A DNA stretch of 64,000 bases. It comes from UBA6544 sp049601975 (lineage in GTDB: Bacteria > Pseudomonadota > Alphaproteobacteria > UBA8366). A program made the position numbers and the translations under genes. The notes beneath the pieces are model-generated. The model saw only the letters and a list, made by a program, of their open reading frames with translations. It was not told the DNA's origin and made no database searches. The stretch lies in assembly GCA_049601975.1 (NCBI GenBank), contig JBMYRC010000004.1, positions 17,474 through 81,473 on the forward strand, written 5' to 3'. This document shows positions 36,164-44,895 of this stretch, piece after piece; the first letter of the stretch is position 1; every line of letters begins with the position of its first letter.

Positions 36164-36930
36164 TACTTCACTATCTCCGGTCCTTGGATGTCGTTGGTCC
36201 CGGCCTCGGGCAAAATGCCGAGACGGCGGGCAATTTCTTGATAGGCCTCTGATTCGCGTCCAAGATCAAGATCGAAACGGTCGGAATCGAGCCGTTCGTT
36301 GCTCGCGATGTCCCAAATCCGGCAGGTGTCTGGGCTGATTTCATCGGCGAGTACGACGCGCATTTCTCCGGTCTCCTCGTACATTCTTCCGAATTCCGTT
36401 CGAAAATCTACCAGCCGCAGGCCGGCGGCAACGAATAGCCCAGAGAGGAAATCGTTTATCCTGAGCGCTAAAGCCAGCATATCGTCGATATCCTGCGGCG
36501 CGGCCCAGCCAAAGGCGGTGATATGTTCTTCCGAAACCATCGGATTGCCGAGTTCCGCCGATTTGTAATAGTACTCGACGATAGAGCGCGGCATCGGTGT
36601 GCCGGGCTGGATGCCGAAGCGCTCCGCGAATTCGCCCGCAGCCGTGTTTCGGATTATTAATTGCAACGGAATTATTTCGAGCTCGCGGATCAATTGTTCC
36701 CGCATGTTGAGACGACGAAGAAAATGAGTGGGTATTCCTAAATCCTGCAAGCGCATCATAAAGAATTCGGAAATCCGATTGCTCAGCACCCCTTTGCCGG
36801 TGATGGTCCCGCTGCGTTTGCCGTCATGTGCCGCCACGTCGTCCTTGAACGACATCACCATCGTGCCCGGCTCCGGACCCTCGTAAAGGATCTTGTCCTG
36901 ACCTTCGTAGATCCGTCTGCGTTTTGCCAT
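36163..36930 (-). CDS. purC: Phosphoribosylaminoimidazole-succinocarboxamide synthase
   Basis: A 255-residue SAICAR synthetase, ligating aspartate to CAIR in purine synthesis. It has the N-terminal RRRIYEGQDKILYEG, FKDDVAAHDGKRSG, EIIPLQLIIRNTAAG and LVDFRTEFGR followed by LADEISPDTCRIWD. The start at 36930 (MAKRRRIYEG) agrees with the family; the frame opens 33 codons earlier. It is the first gene of the purC-purS-purQ-purL-bolA-grxD run. Confidence 0.96.
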   Translation of the reverse strand: MAKRRRIYEGQDKILYEGPEPGTMVMSFKDDVAAHDGKRSGTITGKGVLSNRISEFFMMRLQDLGIPTHFLRRLNMREQLIRELEIIPLQLIIRNTAAGEFAERFGIQPGTPMPRSIVEYYYKSAELGNPMVSEEHITAFGWAAPQDIDDMLALALRINDFLSGLFVAAGLRLVDFRTEFGRMYEETGEMRVVLADEISPDTCRIWDIASNERLDSDRFDLDLGRESEAYQEIARRLGILPEAGTNDIQGPEIVK

Positions 36931-37043
36931 CTTAGGGCCTCTTCGCGCCGTGAATTTAGGGCGATCTGAAAGCGTCTGAGCGCGGGGTTCATATAGCAAG
37001 CGAGAGATGGCGGCACAATCCGCGATCATGTCTCGCCAGTGTT

Positions 37044-37790
37044 TCAGACCGGTAGATATTCAGTGCGGTCCGGGCGCCCCGCCGCGAAGAGATAAATACC
37101 GGCAGGTTTTTCGGCGCCGGGCCGCGGCATTGCCAGCAACGTGCTGGAAACCGTACCGAAACCCCAGTCGCTGGAAATGCACATGGCGGACGAAGGGCCA
37201 ATCGCTGGATCGCAAGTTTCATCGGCGAGAAGGGCCCGCCAAGCGGACCAATTAGCGCTGTCGGGGTCGGGAATGTCGGCTGCCTCAAATTGCGATAGGA
37301 AAGCGTCGATCCGGGCGTTCCGGCGGTCGTTGATTTCCTGAGACGTCAACATTGATAAGCCATCAGGCACTTCTTCGACGGCGATTCGCGCCGCCTGAGC
37401 CCGATTCGCAATATGAAACACGTTGGCGTTGTCGCCAACGACCAAATTGAAACTGCGGTAGGCGTGAGCGTCGATCTGCCCAAGCGCCTCGGCCGCGCTG
37501 TCCGCGTCGGCGTGATCAAGAGCCTCGAGGACCAGTTCGCCCCGGCTGCGTTTGTCGGTGCTGGGGCCGAGCGAGCCTTCGCGATTGAGGATGGCGGCGA
37601 AGACACCGTGGTCGTTCCGGCCGAGCCAACTGCCGCCCGCCAATCGGTCGCGCCCGGCGATGACATCGCGGCGGTCATCCCAATGTCGAGCTGGCGGATC
37701 CCAGGGGCGATCCATCATTTCGTCGCGGTTTGCGGCGGCAATTAGCGGCCAAGGATGGCCTGGTCGCCGAAGAATAATGATCGAACACAT
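37044..37790 (-). CDS. NRDE-family (TANGO2-like) protein
   Basis: A 248-residue protein of the Ntn-hydrolase-like NRDE family. It begins MCSIIILRRPGHPWPLIAAA followed by NRDE, with Cys2 as the expected nucleophile. Other conserved blocks are GGSWLGRNDHGVFAAILN and SRGELVLEAL. The start at 37790 is chosen so that Cys follows the initiator Met, as in the family; a GTG opens the frame three codons earlier. Eukaryotic TANGO2 is linked to lipid and haem handling; the bacterial role is not settled. Confidence 0.9.
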   Translation of the reverse strand: MCSIIILRRPGHPWPLIAAANRDEMMDRPWDPPARHWDDRRDVIAGRDRLAGGSWLGRNDHGVFAAILNREGSLGPSTDKRSRGELVLEALDHADADSAAEALGQIDAHAYRSFNLVVGDNANVFHIANRAQAARIAVEEVPDGLSMLTSQEINDRRNARIDAFLSQFEAADIPDPDSANWSAWRALLADETCDPAIGPSSAMCISSDWGFGTVSSTLLAMPRPGAEKPAGIYLFAAGRPDRTEYLPV

Positions 37791-37976
37791 AGGGATCACG
37801 CATAGCAGCCCGACGGAAGCGGCGCAAACGGCGAAATTAAGAACGCGATAATTCGCCTCGAGGCGTTGAATCAGCCGGGTTCATCCGTATATCTAAATCG
37901 TACCCGGATGGAGCCGAGCGTGAGTTACAATCGGTCGACGTGAGCGCTAGCAAATTTTACCTGAGGATTATGCCAG

Positions 37977-38294
37977 ATGAGCCAATTCGACAAGCGCGAG
38001 AAAGGTTTCGAGCAGAAACATAGCCGCGATCAGGAGTTTAATTTTAAGGTTCAAGCGCGCCGCAATAAGCTGCTCGGGGAATGGGCGGCTGATAAGCTTG
38101 GCTTGGATGGCGCCGCCGCTGTTGCCTATGCGAAGGAAGTCATCGTCTCGGATTTCGACGAGCCCGGTGACGAAGATGTGTTGCGTAAGGTTTTCGGCGA
38201 TTTGGAAGCGAAAGGCGTAGACACCAGCGAGCATCTCGTCCGCAAGGAAATGGACAAGTTACTGGAAGTCGCGCGGAACGAACTTTCGGATTAA
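37977..38294 (+). CDS. F1-ATPase inhibitor zeta subunit (DUF1476)
   Basis: A 105-residue alphaproteobacterial regulator that blocks ATP hydrolysis by F1F0-ATPase. It begins with the inhibitory N-terminal region MSQFDKREKGFEQKHSRDQE, followed by a four-helix bundle (RRNKLLGEWAADKLG, EDVLRKVFGDLEAKG). Its place between purB and purC is common in Alphaproteobacteria. Good evidence for the phylum assignment of the window. Confidence 0.95.
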   Translation: MSQFDKREKGFEQKHSRDQEFNFKVQARRNKLLGEWAADKLGLDGAAAVAYAKEVIVSDFDEPGDEDVLRKVFGDLEAKGVDTSEHLVRKEMDKLLEVARNELSD

Positions 38295-38307
38295 TCCCAA
38301 GCTTCCA

Positions 38308-40182
38308 CTAACGGGTTTCGGCATCCGCGACAACGGCGGCAATATTAGCGACAGCGTACGCGCGCGCCGTTTCGTTGGAGATAGCCTGTACTGCCCGGAT
38401 CGATAATTTCGACTGACCTATTTTCCCTGCAGCGACGGCAACGGAGCGCAATGCTCTGTTTCTTGGTGTTTCGGGCGGCGATGTTGCGTCGATATTTTCA
38501 CTTGTGATTTGCGGGGTACCGGAGGAATCGTCCGGAATTCTCGCCGCAGTATCGAAGGCCTGCAGCACGAAGCCCGCCGCCAATTGCGCATCCGTAATAT
38601 TGGAGAGCATTTCGGCGAAGTCTTTGTGATTGGTGTCCCGCCATGCCAATCGCCAAGCGACATCGAGATTATCCTGTGCCATTTGTTTTTGGTCGATATT
38701 GGCCAGAGCGACCGCCATTTGCGATAGAATCGTGACCCGAGGCTTCAATGTGGGAAGCCGCTTTGCCAACTCCCGGACGCGGGAGAAGAGGGATACCGCT
38801 GCCTCCGGCGCACCGACGCGGCGTTGGATTTCAACGGTTTTGAGCAACGCCCATTCCAAGCTTTCAGGATTAATCTTCTTGAATGGAGTGTCTGCCAGAC
38901 CCTTCGCTAAGAGCGCGCTCGCATTCATGCGGTCTCCCGCAATTCCTTTGACGTTCGCAAGGGCGGTAAATATCTGCGAGCGCATGCCGACATAGGGTAT
39001 GTAGTCGGTCACTGTTTCCGCGTTGGTGTGATCGTTGATAGACATCATCGCTTTGCCCATCGCCAACATGGTGAGCGCCTGCATGCGTCTGTCTCTGATA
39101 TAACCTGCCATTTTGAAGGCGTCGGCATGGCGGCCGAGTTCGGCCTGGTGGCGAACCATATGCTTGATGACGTTGAAGCGGAGTTCTTCGGATCCGAGGC
39201 GTTTTGTGTCTTGAAATGCTAAGCTGAACAACGGCACGGCAGCGTCGATGTTGCCCTTTTTTCCTGTGGCGCTGGCTACGGCGGACAGGGCGTGTGCCTT
39301 GTGACCAATATCTCGTATGGATCGAACGAGGCCCATCGCCGTGTTGTTATCGCCTGCCAACACATAACTGCCCGCCATATTCGCGATACGGTCGACGCGC
39401 CCGTCGAAATCGGATTCCAGCAACAGGGGACGCAGATGCCGTAAAGTGATAAGAGCATCCTTATTATACCCGGCATCAATCTGGGCATAGGCAATTCGTA
39501 GCAAGACGTCCGTCGTTTCTGTTATATCTTCTTTTAAGGTTTTTGCGAGAGCGAACGCTCTGCCAAACATCTTTTTTGCAGAAGCGGCGACCTTTTGGTC
39601 CCGACTGGCTGCCGCCTTGTCTGCGATCAATAAATAAGCGTTAAGCCGCTCGAGCGGGATGGATATGCGTTTGGCAGTCGACAGAGCGGCCGAGAAGTCG
39701 CCCATATCCGTTTGGCGGTTTGCGATCTCCAGATACGTATCGTCGGCGCCTCTTTTTCGGCCTTTTGTTGGAACCAGCTTCACCGATTCCGCTAATGTTC
39801 TCCGTGCTGTTTTCGTGCGACCTTTCCGCAGGTGATAATCTGACGTGAGGATGCGGGCACGGACACGCCAAAGCCGATCTCTGATATTTTTAAGCTCGAT
39901 GCGCGAGGCTTTCAGCTTACCGCGTTTGAGTTGCATTTCGACCAGTCCGGCAAAGGCCCGGCCTCGATCGAGGTCGCTCTTCAAGCTCAGCGCCGCAATC
40001 CTCAGCAGGCGGACGCTGTCCTCGACCTTCTCGGTGCCGATTGTTGCTAGTGCCGGTCCCGCGAATGCCGCGAGGCACAGAACGAGGACGGCGAGACGGC
40101 TAGCTGCCGAAGACGCGTTTGAAAATCGTGTCCACGTGTTTTGTGTGATAACCGAGATCGAACAACTCCTCGAGATCGTCAT
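38308..40182 (-). CDS. Large exported helical-repeat (TPR-like) protein, unknown function
   Basis: About 624 residues. A hydrophobic signal-like segment (LAVLVLCLAAFAGPALA) is followed by many short helical pairs with TPR/SEL1-like spacing rich in Ala and Leu, for example RGRAFAGLVEMQLKRGKLK, LERLNAYLLIADKAA and RMQALTMLAMGKAMM. No catalytic motif is seen. The start is uncertain: the signal segment lies close to the purB stop and all in-frame start codons (ATG 40182, GTG 40206) fall inside purB, giving an overlap of at least 80 bp. Probably a periplasmic repeat protein. Confidence 0.75.
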   Translation of the reverse strand: MTISRSCSISVITQNTWTRFSNASSAASRLAVLVLCLAAFAGPALATIGTEKVEDSVRLLRIAALSLKSDLDRGRAFAGLVEMQLKRGKLKASRIELKNIRDRLWRVRARILTSDYHLRKGRTKTARRTLAESVKLVPTKGRKRGADDTYLEIANRQTDMGDFSAALSTAKRISIPLERLNAYLLIADKAAASRDQKVAASAKKMFGRAFALAKTLKEDITETTDVLLRIAYAQIDAGYNKDALITLRHLRPLLLESDFDGRVDRIANMAGSYVLAGDNNTAMGLVRSIRDIGHKAHALSAVASATGKKGNIDAAVPLFSLAFQDTKRLGSEELRFNVIKHMVRHQAELGRHADAFKMAGYIRDRRMQALTMLAMGKAMMSINDHTNAETVTDYIPYVGMRSQIFTALANVKGIAGDRMNASALLAKGLADTPFKKINPESLEWALLKTVEIQRRVGAPEAAVSLFSRVRELAKRLPTLKPRVTILSQMAVALANIDQKQMAQDNLDVAWRLAWRDTNHKDFAEMLSNITDAQLAAGFVLQAFDTAARIPDDSSGTPQITSENIDATSPPETPRNRALRSVAVAAGKIGQSKLSIRAVQAISNETARAYAVANIAAVVADAETR

Positions 40183-41395
40183 TGCTAAGATACTCGCCGA
40201 TTTCACTGTCGGATATCAAAAGGTTTAAGAAAGACGCATCGCCTTTCCAAACATCCATCGCGTTGCGTTGTACCGCTTGATAGGCATCTTCACGGCTCAT
40301 GCCCCGCTGGGTCAGCCCCAACAGAACCCGTTGAGAATGAACCAAGCCTTTCAATTGGTCCAGATTGGCCATCATTGTATCAGGATAGACGAGCAGTTTG
40401 TCCATCATTCCCGCCATACGCATCAGGGCGAAATCGAGGGTCACCGTTGCGTCCGGCCCGATCATGCGCTCGACCGATGAATGAGAGATATCGCGTTCGT
40501 GCCAAAGCGCCACATTCTCCATCGCCGGGACGACGGCGGATCGCACAATTCGGGCGAGGCCGGTGAGATTTTCCGTCAGGATGGGATTACGCTTGTGCGG
40601 CATCGCCGAGGAGCCCTTCTGACCTTCAGAGAAGAATTCTTCCACTTCCCGGACTTCCGTGCGTTGCAGGTGGCGAATTTCGACAGAGAGACGCTCGATC
40701 GACGAGGCAATAATGCCGAGGACGGCAAAGAATGCGGCATGCCGGTCACGCGGAATAACCTGGGTCGAGACCGGCTCGGGCGTCAGGCCCAGTTTCTCGG
40801 CGACGTATTCCTCAACCCGTGGGTCGATATTGGCGAAAGTGCCGACAGCACCCGAAATGGCGCAAGTGGCGATCTCTTTGCGGGCGTCGGCGAGGCGTTT
40901 GCGATTGCGGTCGAATTCGGCGTAATGCCCCGCCAGCTTGATCCCGAACGTGGTGGGCTCCGCGTGAATGCCGTGGCTGCGTCCGATGCAGACCGTATCC
41001 TTGTGCTCGATAGCACGACGTTTAAGGACTTCCAGGACCCGGTCGAGATCGGCGAGCAGAATGTCCGCTGCTTGCGCCAATTGCACCGCGAAGCAAGTAT
41101 CGAGCACATCTGATGATGTCATGCCCTGATGCAGGAAGCGTGCTTCAGGGCCAACGTGCTCCGCGACGTTCGTGAGGAAGGCGATGACGTCGTGCTTCGT
41201 CTCGCGCTCGATCTCGTCGATCCGGTCGACCTCAAATTTTCCGCGCTCCCAAATCGCCGCGGCGGCTTCCTTGGGAATGACGCCGAATTCGGCCAGCGCG
41301 TCGCAGGCATGAGCCTCGATTTCGAACCAAATGCGGAACTTGTTCTCCGGTTCCCAGATTTTGGTCATTTTGGGCCGGCTGTAACGTGGAATCAT
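40100..41395 (-). CDS. purB: Adenylosuccinate lyase
   Basis: A 431-residue fumarase/aspartase-superfamily enzyme acting twice in purine synthesis (SAICAR and adenylosuccinate cleavage). It has MIPRYSRPKM at the start, the catalytic regions HQGMTSSDVLDT and GRSHGIHAEPTTFG, and the superfamily signature GSSAMPHKRNPI. The 3' end overlaps the next gene. Adjacent to the remaining purine genes but separated from purC by three unrelated genes. Confidence 0.97.
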   Translation of the reverse strand: MIPRYSRPKMTKIWEPENKFRIWFEIEAHACDALAEFGVIPKEAAAAIWERGKFEVDRIDEIERETKHDVIAFLTNVAEHVGPEARFLHQGMTSSDVLDTCFAVQLAQAADILLADLDRVLEVLKRRAIEHKDTVCIGRSHGIHAEPTTFGIKLAGHYAEFDRNRKRLADARKEIATCAISGAVGTFANIDPRVEEYVAEKLGLTPEPVSTQVIPRDRHAAFFAVLGIIASSIERLSVEIRHLQRTEVREVEEFFSEGQKGSSAMPHKRNPILTENLTGLARIVRSAVVPAMENVALWHERDISHSSVERMIGPDATVTLDFALMRMAGMMDKLLVYPDTMMANLDQLKGLVHSQRVLLGLTQRGMSREDAYQAVQRNAMDVWKGDASFLNLLISDSEIGEYLSNDDLEELFDLGYHTKHVDTIFKRVFGS

Positions 41396-41467
41396 GGAGA
41401 AGGACTTTCCTTAATCGAGACTTTCGGATCTAACCGCATCCGGGGTCGGTTTCGGTAGTATCGCAAG

Positions 41468-41483
41468 GCCCCCTTGCGGGGGC
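41468..41483. repeat. Small GC hairpin between purB and the aldolase operon
   Basis: GCCCCC-TTGC-GGGGGC, a 6-bp-arm hairpin in the divergent intergenic region, 48 bp before the class II aldolase start. It could affect the leader; nothing more can be said. Confidence 0.35.
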
Positions 41484-41530
41484 ACGGGAACATCTTATTA
41501 TCTGCCCAAATCGACGAAAAGGGGAGACCC

Positions 41531-42250
41531 ATGGAAGACATCAATCAATTGCGGATCGATCTCGCCGCAGCCTATCGATGGTCGGTCCGGTTCGGGCTGC
41601 ATGAAGGGATCAGCAATCATTTTAGCGTCGCTTTAGACGATGACACCTTCTTGATCAATCCTCATGGGCTGCATTGGTCAGAAATTACGGCCTCCAGCAT
41701 TCTCATCTGCGATGCGGATGGCAAGGTCCTGGAAGGTGATCATCCGGTTGAGCCAACTGCATTGTTCATCCATGGTCAAACCCACCGTGCCGCACCTCAT
41801 GCGAAGGTCGTCCTGCACACCCATATGCCCTATGCGACGGCGATCACCATGCTGGAAGGCGGTCGGATCGAGCCCGTGGAGCAGAACGCAATCCGCTTCC
41901 ACAATAAGATTGCCTACGACGACGAATACAACGGCTTGGCGTTGGATGAGGAAGAGGGCCTGAGGATTGCCTCCAAGCTTGGCAATAAGAAGGCGATGTT
42001 CCTTGCCAATCATGGGGTTGTCGTCGTCGGACCGAATGTCGCCGAGGCCTTCGATGATCTCTATTATTTGGAGCGCGCTGCGATGTTCCAGGTGCTGGCG
42101 CAATCCACCGGCAGGCCCTTTCGGCGCATTCCGGAAAAAATTGTGGAGACCACGATTGAACAGATGAGCGGCGAGCGCGAGACAGCACTGCTTCACTTCG
42201 AGGCGTTGAAGCGTATCCTCGATAAGGAAGAGCCCGACTATGTCAACTAG
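41531..42250 (+). CDS. Class II aldolase/adducin-family protein
   Basis: A 239-residue zinc-type aldolase/epimerase fold protein. It has EGISNHFSVALDDDTFLINP near the start, the metal-binding pair in VLHTHMPYA (HxH) and a third His in LANHGVVVVG. The acidic residue used by classic aldolases is not obvious, so it may be a decarboxylase, epimerase or aldolase of unknown substrate. The ATG at 41531 follows GGGGAGACCC. First of three genes with nearly identical ribosome sites. Confidence 0.88.
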   Translation: MEDINQLRIDLAAAYRWSVRFGLHEGISNHFSVALDDDTFLINPHGLHWSEITASSILICDADGKVLEGDHPVEPTALFIHGQTHRAAPHAKVVLHTHMPYATAITMLEGGRIEPVEQNAIRFHNKIAYDDEYNGLALDEEEGLRIASKLGNKKAMFLANHGVVVVGPNVAEAFDDLYYLERAAMFQVLAQSTGRPFRRIPEKIVETTIEQMSGERETALLHFEALKRILDKEEPDYVN

Positions 42251-42309
42251 ACGACCGGGACATTGCATTCCAAACCCCGATAGACCGGGATAAGGAGAAG
42301 GGAGACCCA

Positions 42310-43620
42310 ATGGATGAGAAGGCGGATTTCAAGGGAGGCCTCGAAGCGCGCGCTCTGGCCATTGCCGATGCCTGCACCGGTTGCGGTAAATGTTTCCAAG
42401 CCTGCCCGATGGCGGAACCCGCAGGTCTCGGAGCTGCCGATCCAGAGCGCGTTTTGGCAGGAGTCGTCGATATCCTGCGCAACGGTGAGGGAAATGCCGA
42501 AGGTCGCAAATGGGCCGAAGTCTGCAGCCATAGTGGGTTCTGCCTTGATGCCTGCGACGATGGTGTTGACCCGCGCTTGATGTTGATCCTTGCGCGGATG
42601 TCGATGAAACGGGGCGATAGCGATGAAATGCGCCGCGCCGGTGCCGCAAATTTCCAAGACATGGTCAAAGCGACGAGAATTTTACCGCGATTACAACTCA
42701 ATGCATCGGATTTAGATCGCGTCTCGACAAAGCGATGGGCTGGGGAGACGCCGCCTGACTTGATCTTCTATACTGGCTGCAATGTCCTGCGGACGCCGCA
42801 TATCGCCCTGTTGTGTCTCGATGTGCTCGACGCGCTGGAGCTCAGTTACGCGGTGTATGGCGGGCCGGCGAATTGTTGCGGTATCCTACAATTGCGCCCC
42901 GGCGATACGGAAAACGCCGGAAAACAAGCATATGCGACCATCAAGCGGTTTGCCGAAACCGGCGCGTCGGAAGTTGTCTCCTGGTGCCCCACCTGCATGG
43001 TTCAGATGGGTGAGACGGCACTGCCGGTCTATGAGGATGCGGAAGGCAGCACTGGGTTCGATATGTCGATGATGGCGGTCTTTCTAAACCGGCATTTGGA
43101 CCGTCTGAAAGAATTGTTTCGGAATCGTGTCGAAAAACGTGTGGCGCTTCATGAACATCCAGGCTCGCCAGGTGTAACGGAAGCGGTTCGTGCTGTATTA
43201 GAGGCGATTCCGGGGCTCGAATTTGTTGACTTGGAGCAGCCGCGCGCTGGATATATGTGCAATTCACTCTCCGCTCTACCGGACTTCCGACGTGACCTGC
43301 ACGCCGTCCAGCTGGAAGCCGCCGAAGCAGCCGGGATCGACACGCTCGCGGGGATCTACCACGCCTGCCACCGCGATATTTGCAGCCACGAGCGCGATTG
43401 GCCGTTTGAAGTGGTGAACTTCCTGGAACTGATTGGCGAAGCGATGGGGTGTGAGCATCCCGATGTTTTTAAGCGATTGAAAAAGCTACAAGATATCGAT
43501 GAAATCGTCGCTCAGAGCCAAGACATGATATATCATTACGGTCTCGATATAAATGATGTTCGGGATGTGATTGCAAAAAATATGGTGGGCGAGCAATCGC
43601 TGCCGCTGAAAAACTCATAA
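42310..43620 (+). CDS. CCG-domain (Fe-S) protein, heterodisulfide reductase/GlcF-like
   Basis: A 436-residue redox protein. The N terminus has a ferredoxin-like cluster motif CTGCGKCFQACP and a second, shortened Cys set in CSHSGFCLDAC. Two CCG-type Cys-rich domains follow, with NCCGILQLRPGD and CPTCMVQ in the first and CHRDICSHE in the second. Family members accept electrons from an FAD-linked oxidase (GlcD, LldE/F, HdrD), but no flavin subunit is encoded here. Middle gene of the aldolase operon, start preceded by AAGGGAGACCC. Confidence 0.88.
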   Translation: MDEKADFKGGLEARALAIADACTGCGKCFQACPMAEPAGLGAADPERVLAGVVDILRNGEGNAEGRKWAEVCSHSGFCLDACDDGVDPRLMLILARMSMKRGDSDEMRRAGAANFQDMVKATRILPRLQLNASDLDRVSTKRWAGETPPDLIFYTGCNVLRTPHIALLCLDVLDALELSYAVYGGPANCCGILQLRPGDTENAGKQAYATIKRFAETGASEVVSWCPTCMVQMGETALPVYEDAEGSTGFDMSMMAVFLNRHLDRLKELFRNRVEKRVALHEHPGSPGVTEAVRAVLEAIPGLEFVDLEQPRAGYMCNSLSALPDFRRDLHAVQLEAAEAAGIDTLAGIYHACHRDICSHERDWPFEVVNFLELIGEAMGCEHPDVFKRLKKLQDIDEIVAQSQDMIYHYGLDINDVRDVIAKNMVGEQSLPLKNS

Positions 43621-43635
43621 GGGGAGAAATCGCGG

Positions 43636-44763
43636 ATGACCACCTTGCCGCCGGCAGAAATCGGTATGTCTTTGGAGGATGTCGATACGCCCGCTCTCCT
43701 CCTCGATCTCGATGCGTTCGAGCGCAACTTGGATCGTATGGCGAAAACACTCGATGGCACGTCGGTTAAGATACGGCCGCATTCCAAATCGCATAAATGC
43801 GCGATCATCGGACTCGAGCAAATGGCCCGCGGTGCGGTCGGTCTGTGCTGCCAGAAAGTCGGCGAGGCGGAAGCTATGGTCGCGGGTGGCGTGCATAATG
43901 TTTTGATATCGAATCAAATTGTCGGGCGTTCAAAATTACTCCGTTTGGCGGCTCTCACCAAACAGGCGGAGTGGATAGGGGTTTGTGCCGACCATCCGGA
44001 CAATGTCGAGCAGCTGAACGAGGCCGCAGCGGCAATGGGAACAGTCATTAACGTTTTGGTGGAAATCGATACTGGCGCGGCGCGCTGCGGGGTGGCGCCG
44101 GGGGCGCCGGCCATTGATCTTGCTAAACAAATCGATTCCGCAACAAGCCTTAATTTTGTGGGCCTTCAAGCTTATCAAGGTCGGGCGCAACATGTGCGTA
44201 GTTACGCGGAACGCCAACAAACTGCGGAAGCGGGGATCGCGCTTACCAAGGAGACAGTCGACGGGTTAAAGGCGGTCGGATTGGAGTGTGAGATCGTCGG
44301 CGGTGCCGGAACCGGCACGTTTCAATTTGAGACCGCCGGTGGCGTCCACAATGAGCTGCAGGCAGGCTCTTACGTCTTCATGGACGCGGATTATGGCAAA
44401 AATTTAAACCCGGATGGCGGATTTTTTGATGATTTCGAGAACAGCCTGTTCGTCTACGTCACGGTGATGAGTACTCCGACCGAGGATCGGGCCCTCGTGG
44501 ATGCCGGATTGAAGGCATTGGCAATGGATTCGGGCCCACCCGCCGTGGCCGATATGCCGGAGGTAGAATTCGGCCGGGCGTCCGACGAGCACGGTATCCT
44601 CGATATCGCCAAAACCAATCATCCGGTGCGTCTTGGCGATAAACTCAAGCTCATCCCCGGACATTGCGACCCGACGGTAAACATGTACGACTGGTATGTG
44701 GGTTATCGGGGCGACCGCGTGGAGGCCCTATGGCCCATCGTCGCGCGGGGCATGCTGCGTTAG
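43636..44763 (+). CDS. DSD1-family PLP-dependent aldolase (D-threonine / 3-hydroxyaspartate aldolase-like)
   Basis: A 375-residue fold-III PLP enzyme. It has DTPALLLDLDAFERNLDRMA at the start, the PLP lysine in RPHSKSHK, EIDTGAARCGV, QAYQGRAQHV, and the C-terminal metal site SDEHGI with PGHCDPTVNMYDWY. Strong general resemblance to BhcC, the 3-hydroxyaspartate aldolase of the beta-hydroxyaspartate cycle, and to D-threonine aldolases; the sequence alone does not decide the substrate. The other bhc genes are not in the window. Last gene of its operon. Confidence 0.88.
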   Translation: MTTLPPAEIGMSLEDVDTPALLLDLDAFERNLDRMAKTLDGTSVKIRPHSKSHKCAIIGLEQMARGAVGLCCQKVGEAEAMVAGGVHNVLISNQIVGRSKLLRLAALTKQAEWIGVCADHPDNVEQLNEAAAAMGTVINVLVEIDTGAARCGVAPGAPAIDLAKQIDSATSLNFVGLQAYQGRAQHVRSYAERQQTAEAGIALTKETVDGLKAVGLECEIVGGAGTGTFQFETAGGVHNELQAGSYVFMDADYGKNLNPDGGFFDDFENSLFVYVTVMSTPTEDRALVDAGLKALAMDSGPPAVADMPEVEFGRASDEHGILDIAKTNHPVRLGDKLKLIPGHCDPTVNMYDWYVGYRGDRVEALWPIVARGMLR

Positions 44764-44794
44764 GCATCGAGATCACGTCACGCCACACTATCCG

Positions 44795-44880
44795 TCCCCG
44801 GCCTCAGAGCCGGGGCTTAACACTCTCGGTAGTACCCTACCCACTGGATCCCGGCTCGCTTCGCGTCCGGGAAACCCAGG
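44795..44880. repeat. Composite palindromic repeat, copy 1
   Basis: A CCCCGG/CCGGGG hairpin is followed after about 20 bp by CTACCCACTGGATCCCGG, a variable loop, then CCGGGAAACCCA. The same order and much of the sequence recur at 49312-49403, also behind a plus-strand gene. Confidence 0.6.
44796..44815 (+). terminator. Hairpin after the DSD1 aldolase gene
   Basis: CCCCGGC and GCCGGGG form a 7-bp stem with a 6-nt loop, 33 bp after the stop. It is the left part of a composite repeat that recurs at 49312-49403. Confidence 0.5.
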
Positions 44881-44895
44881 AGAGCGGGCTCGAAT

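Noticed and set aside
44764..44895. tRNA-Sec (selC) candidate beside selB
   Set aside because: The hairpins here are the composite repeat; no acceptor stem, T-loop or UCA anticodon arm could be assembled.
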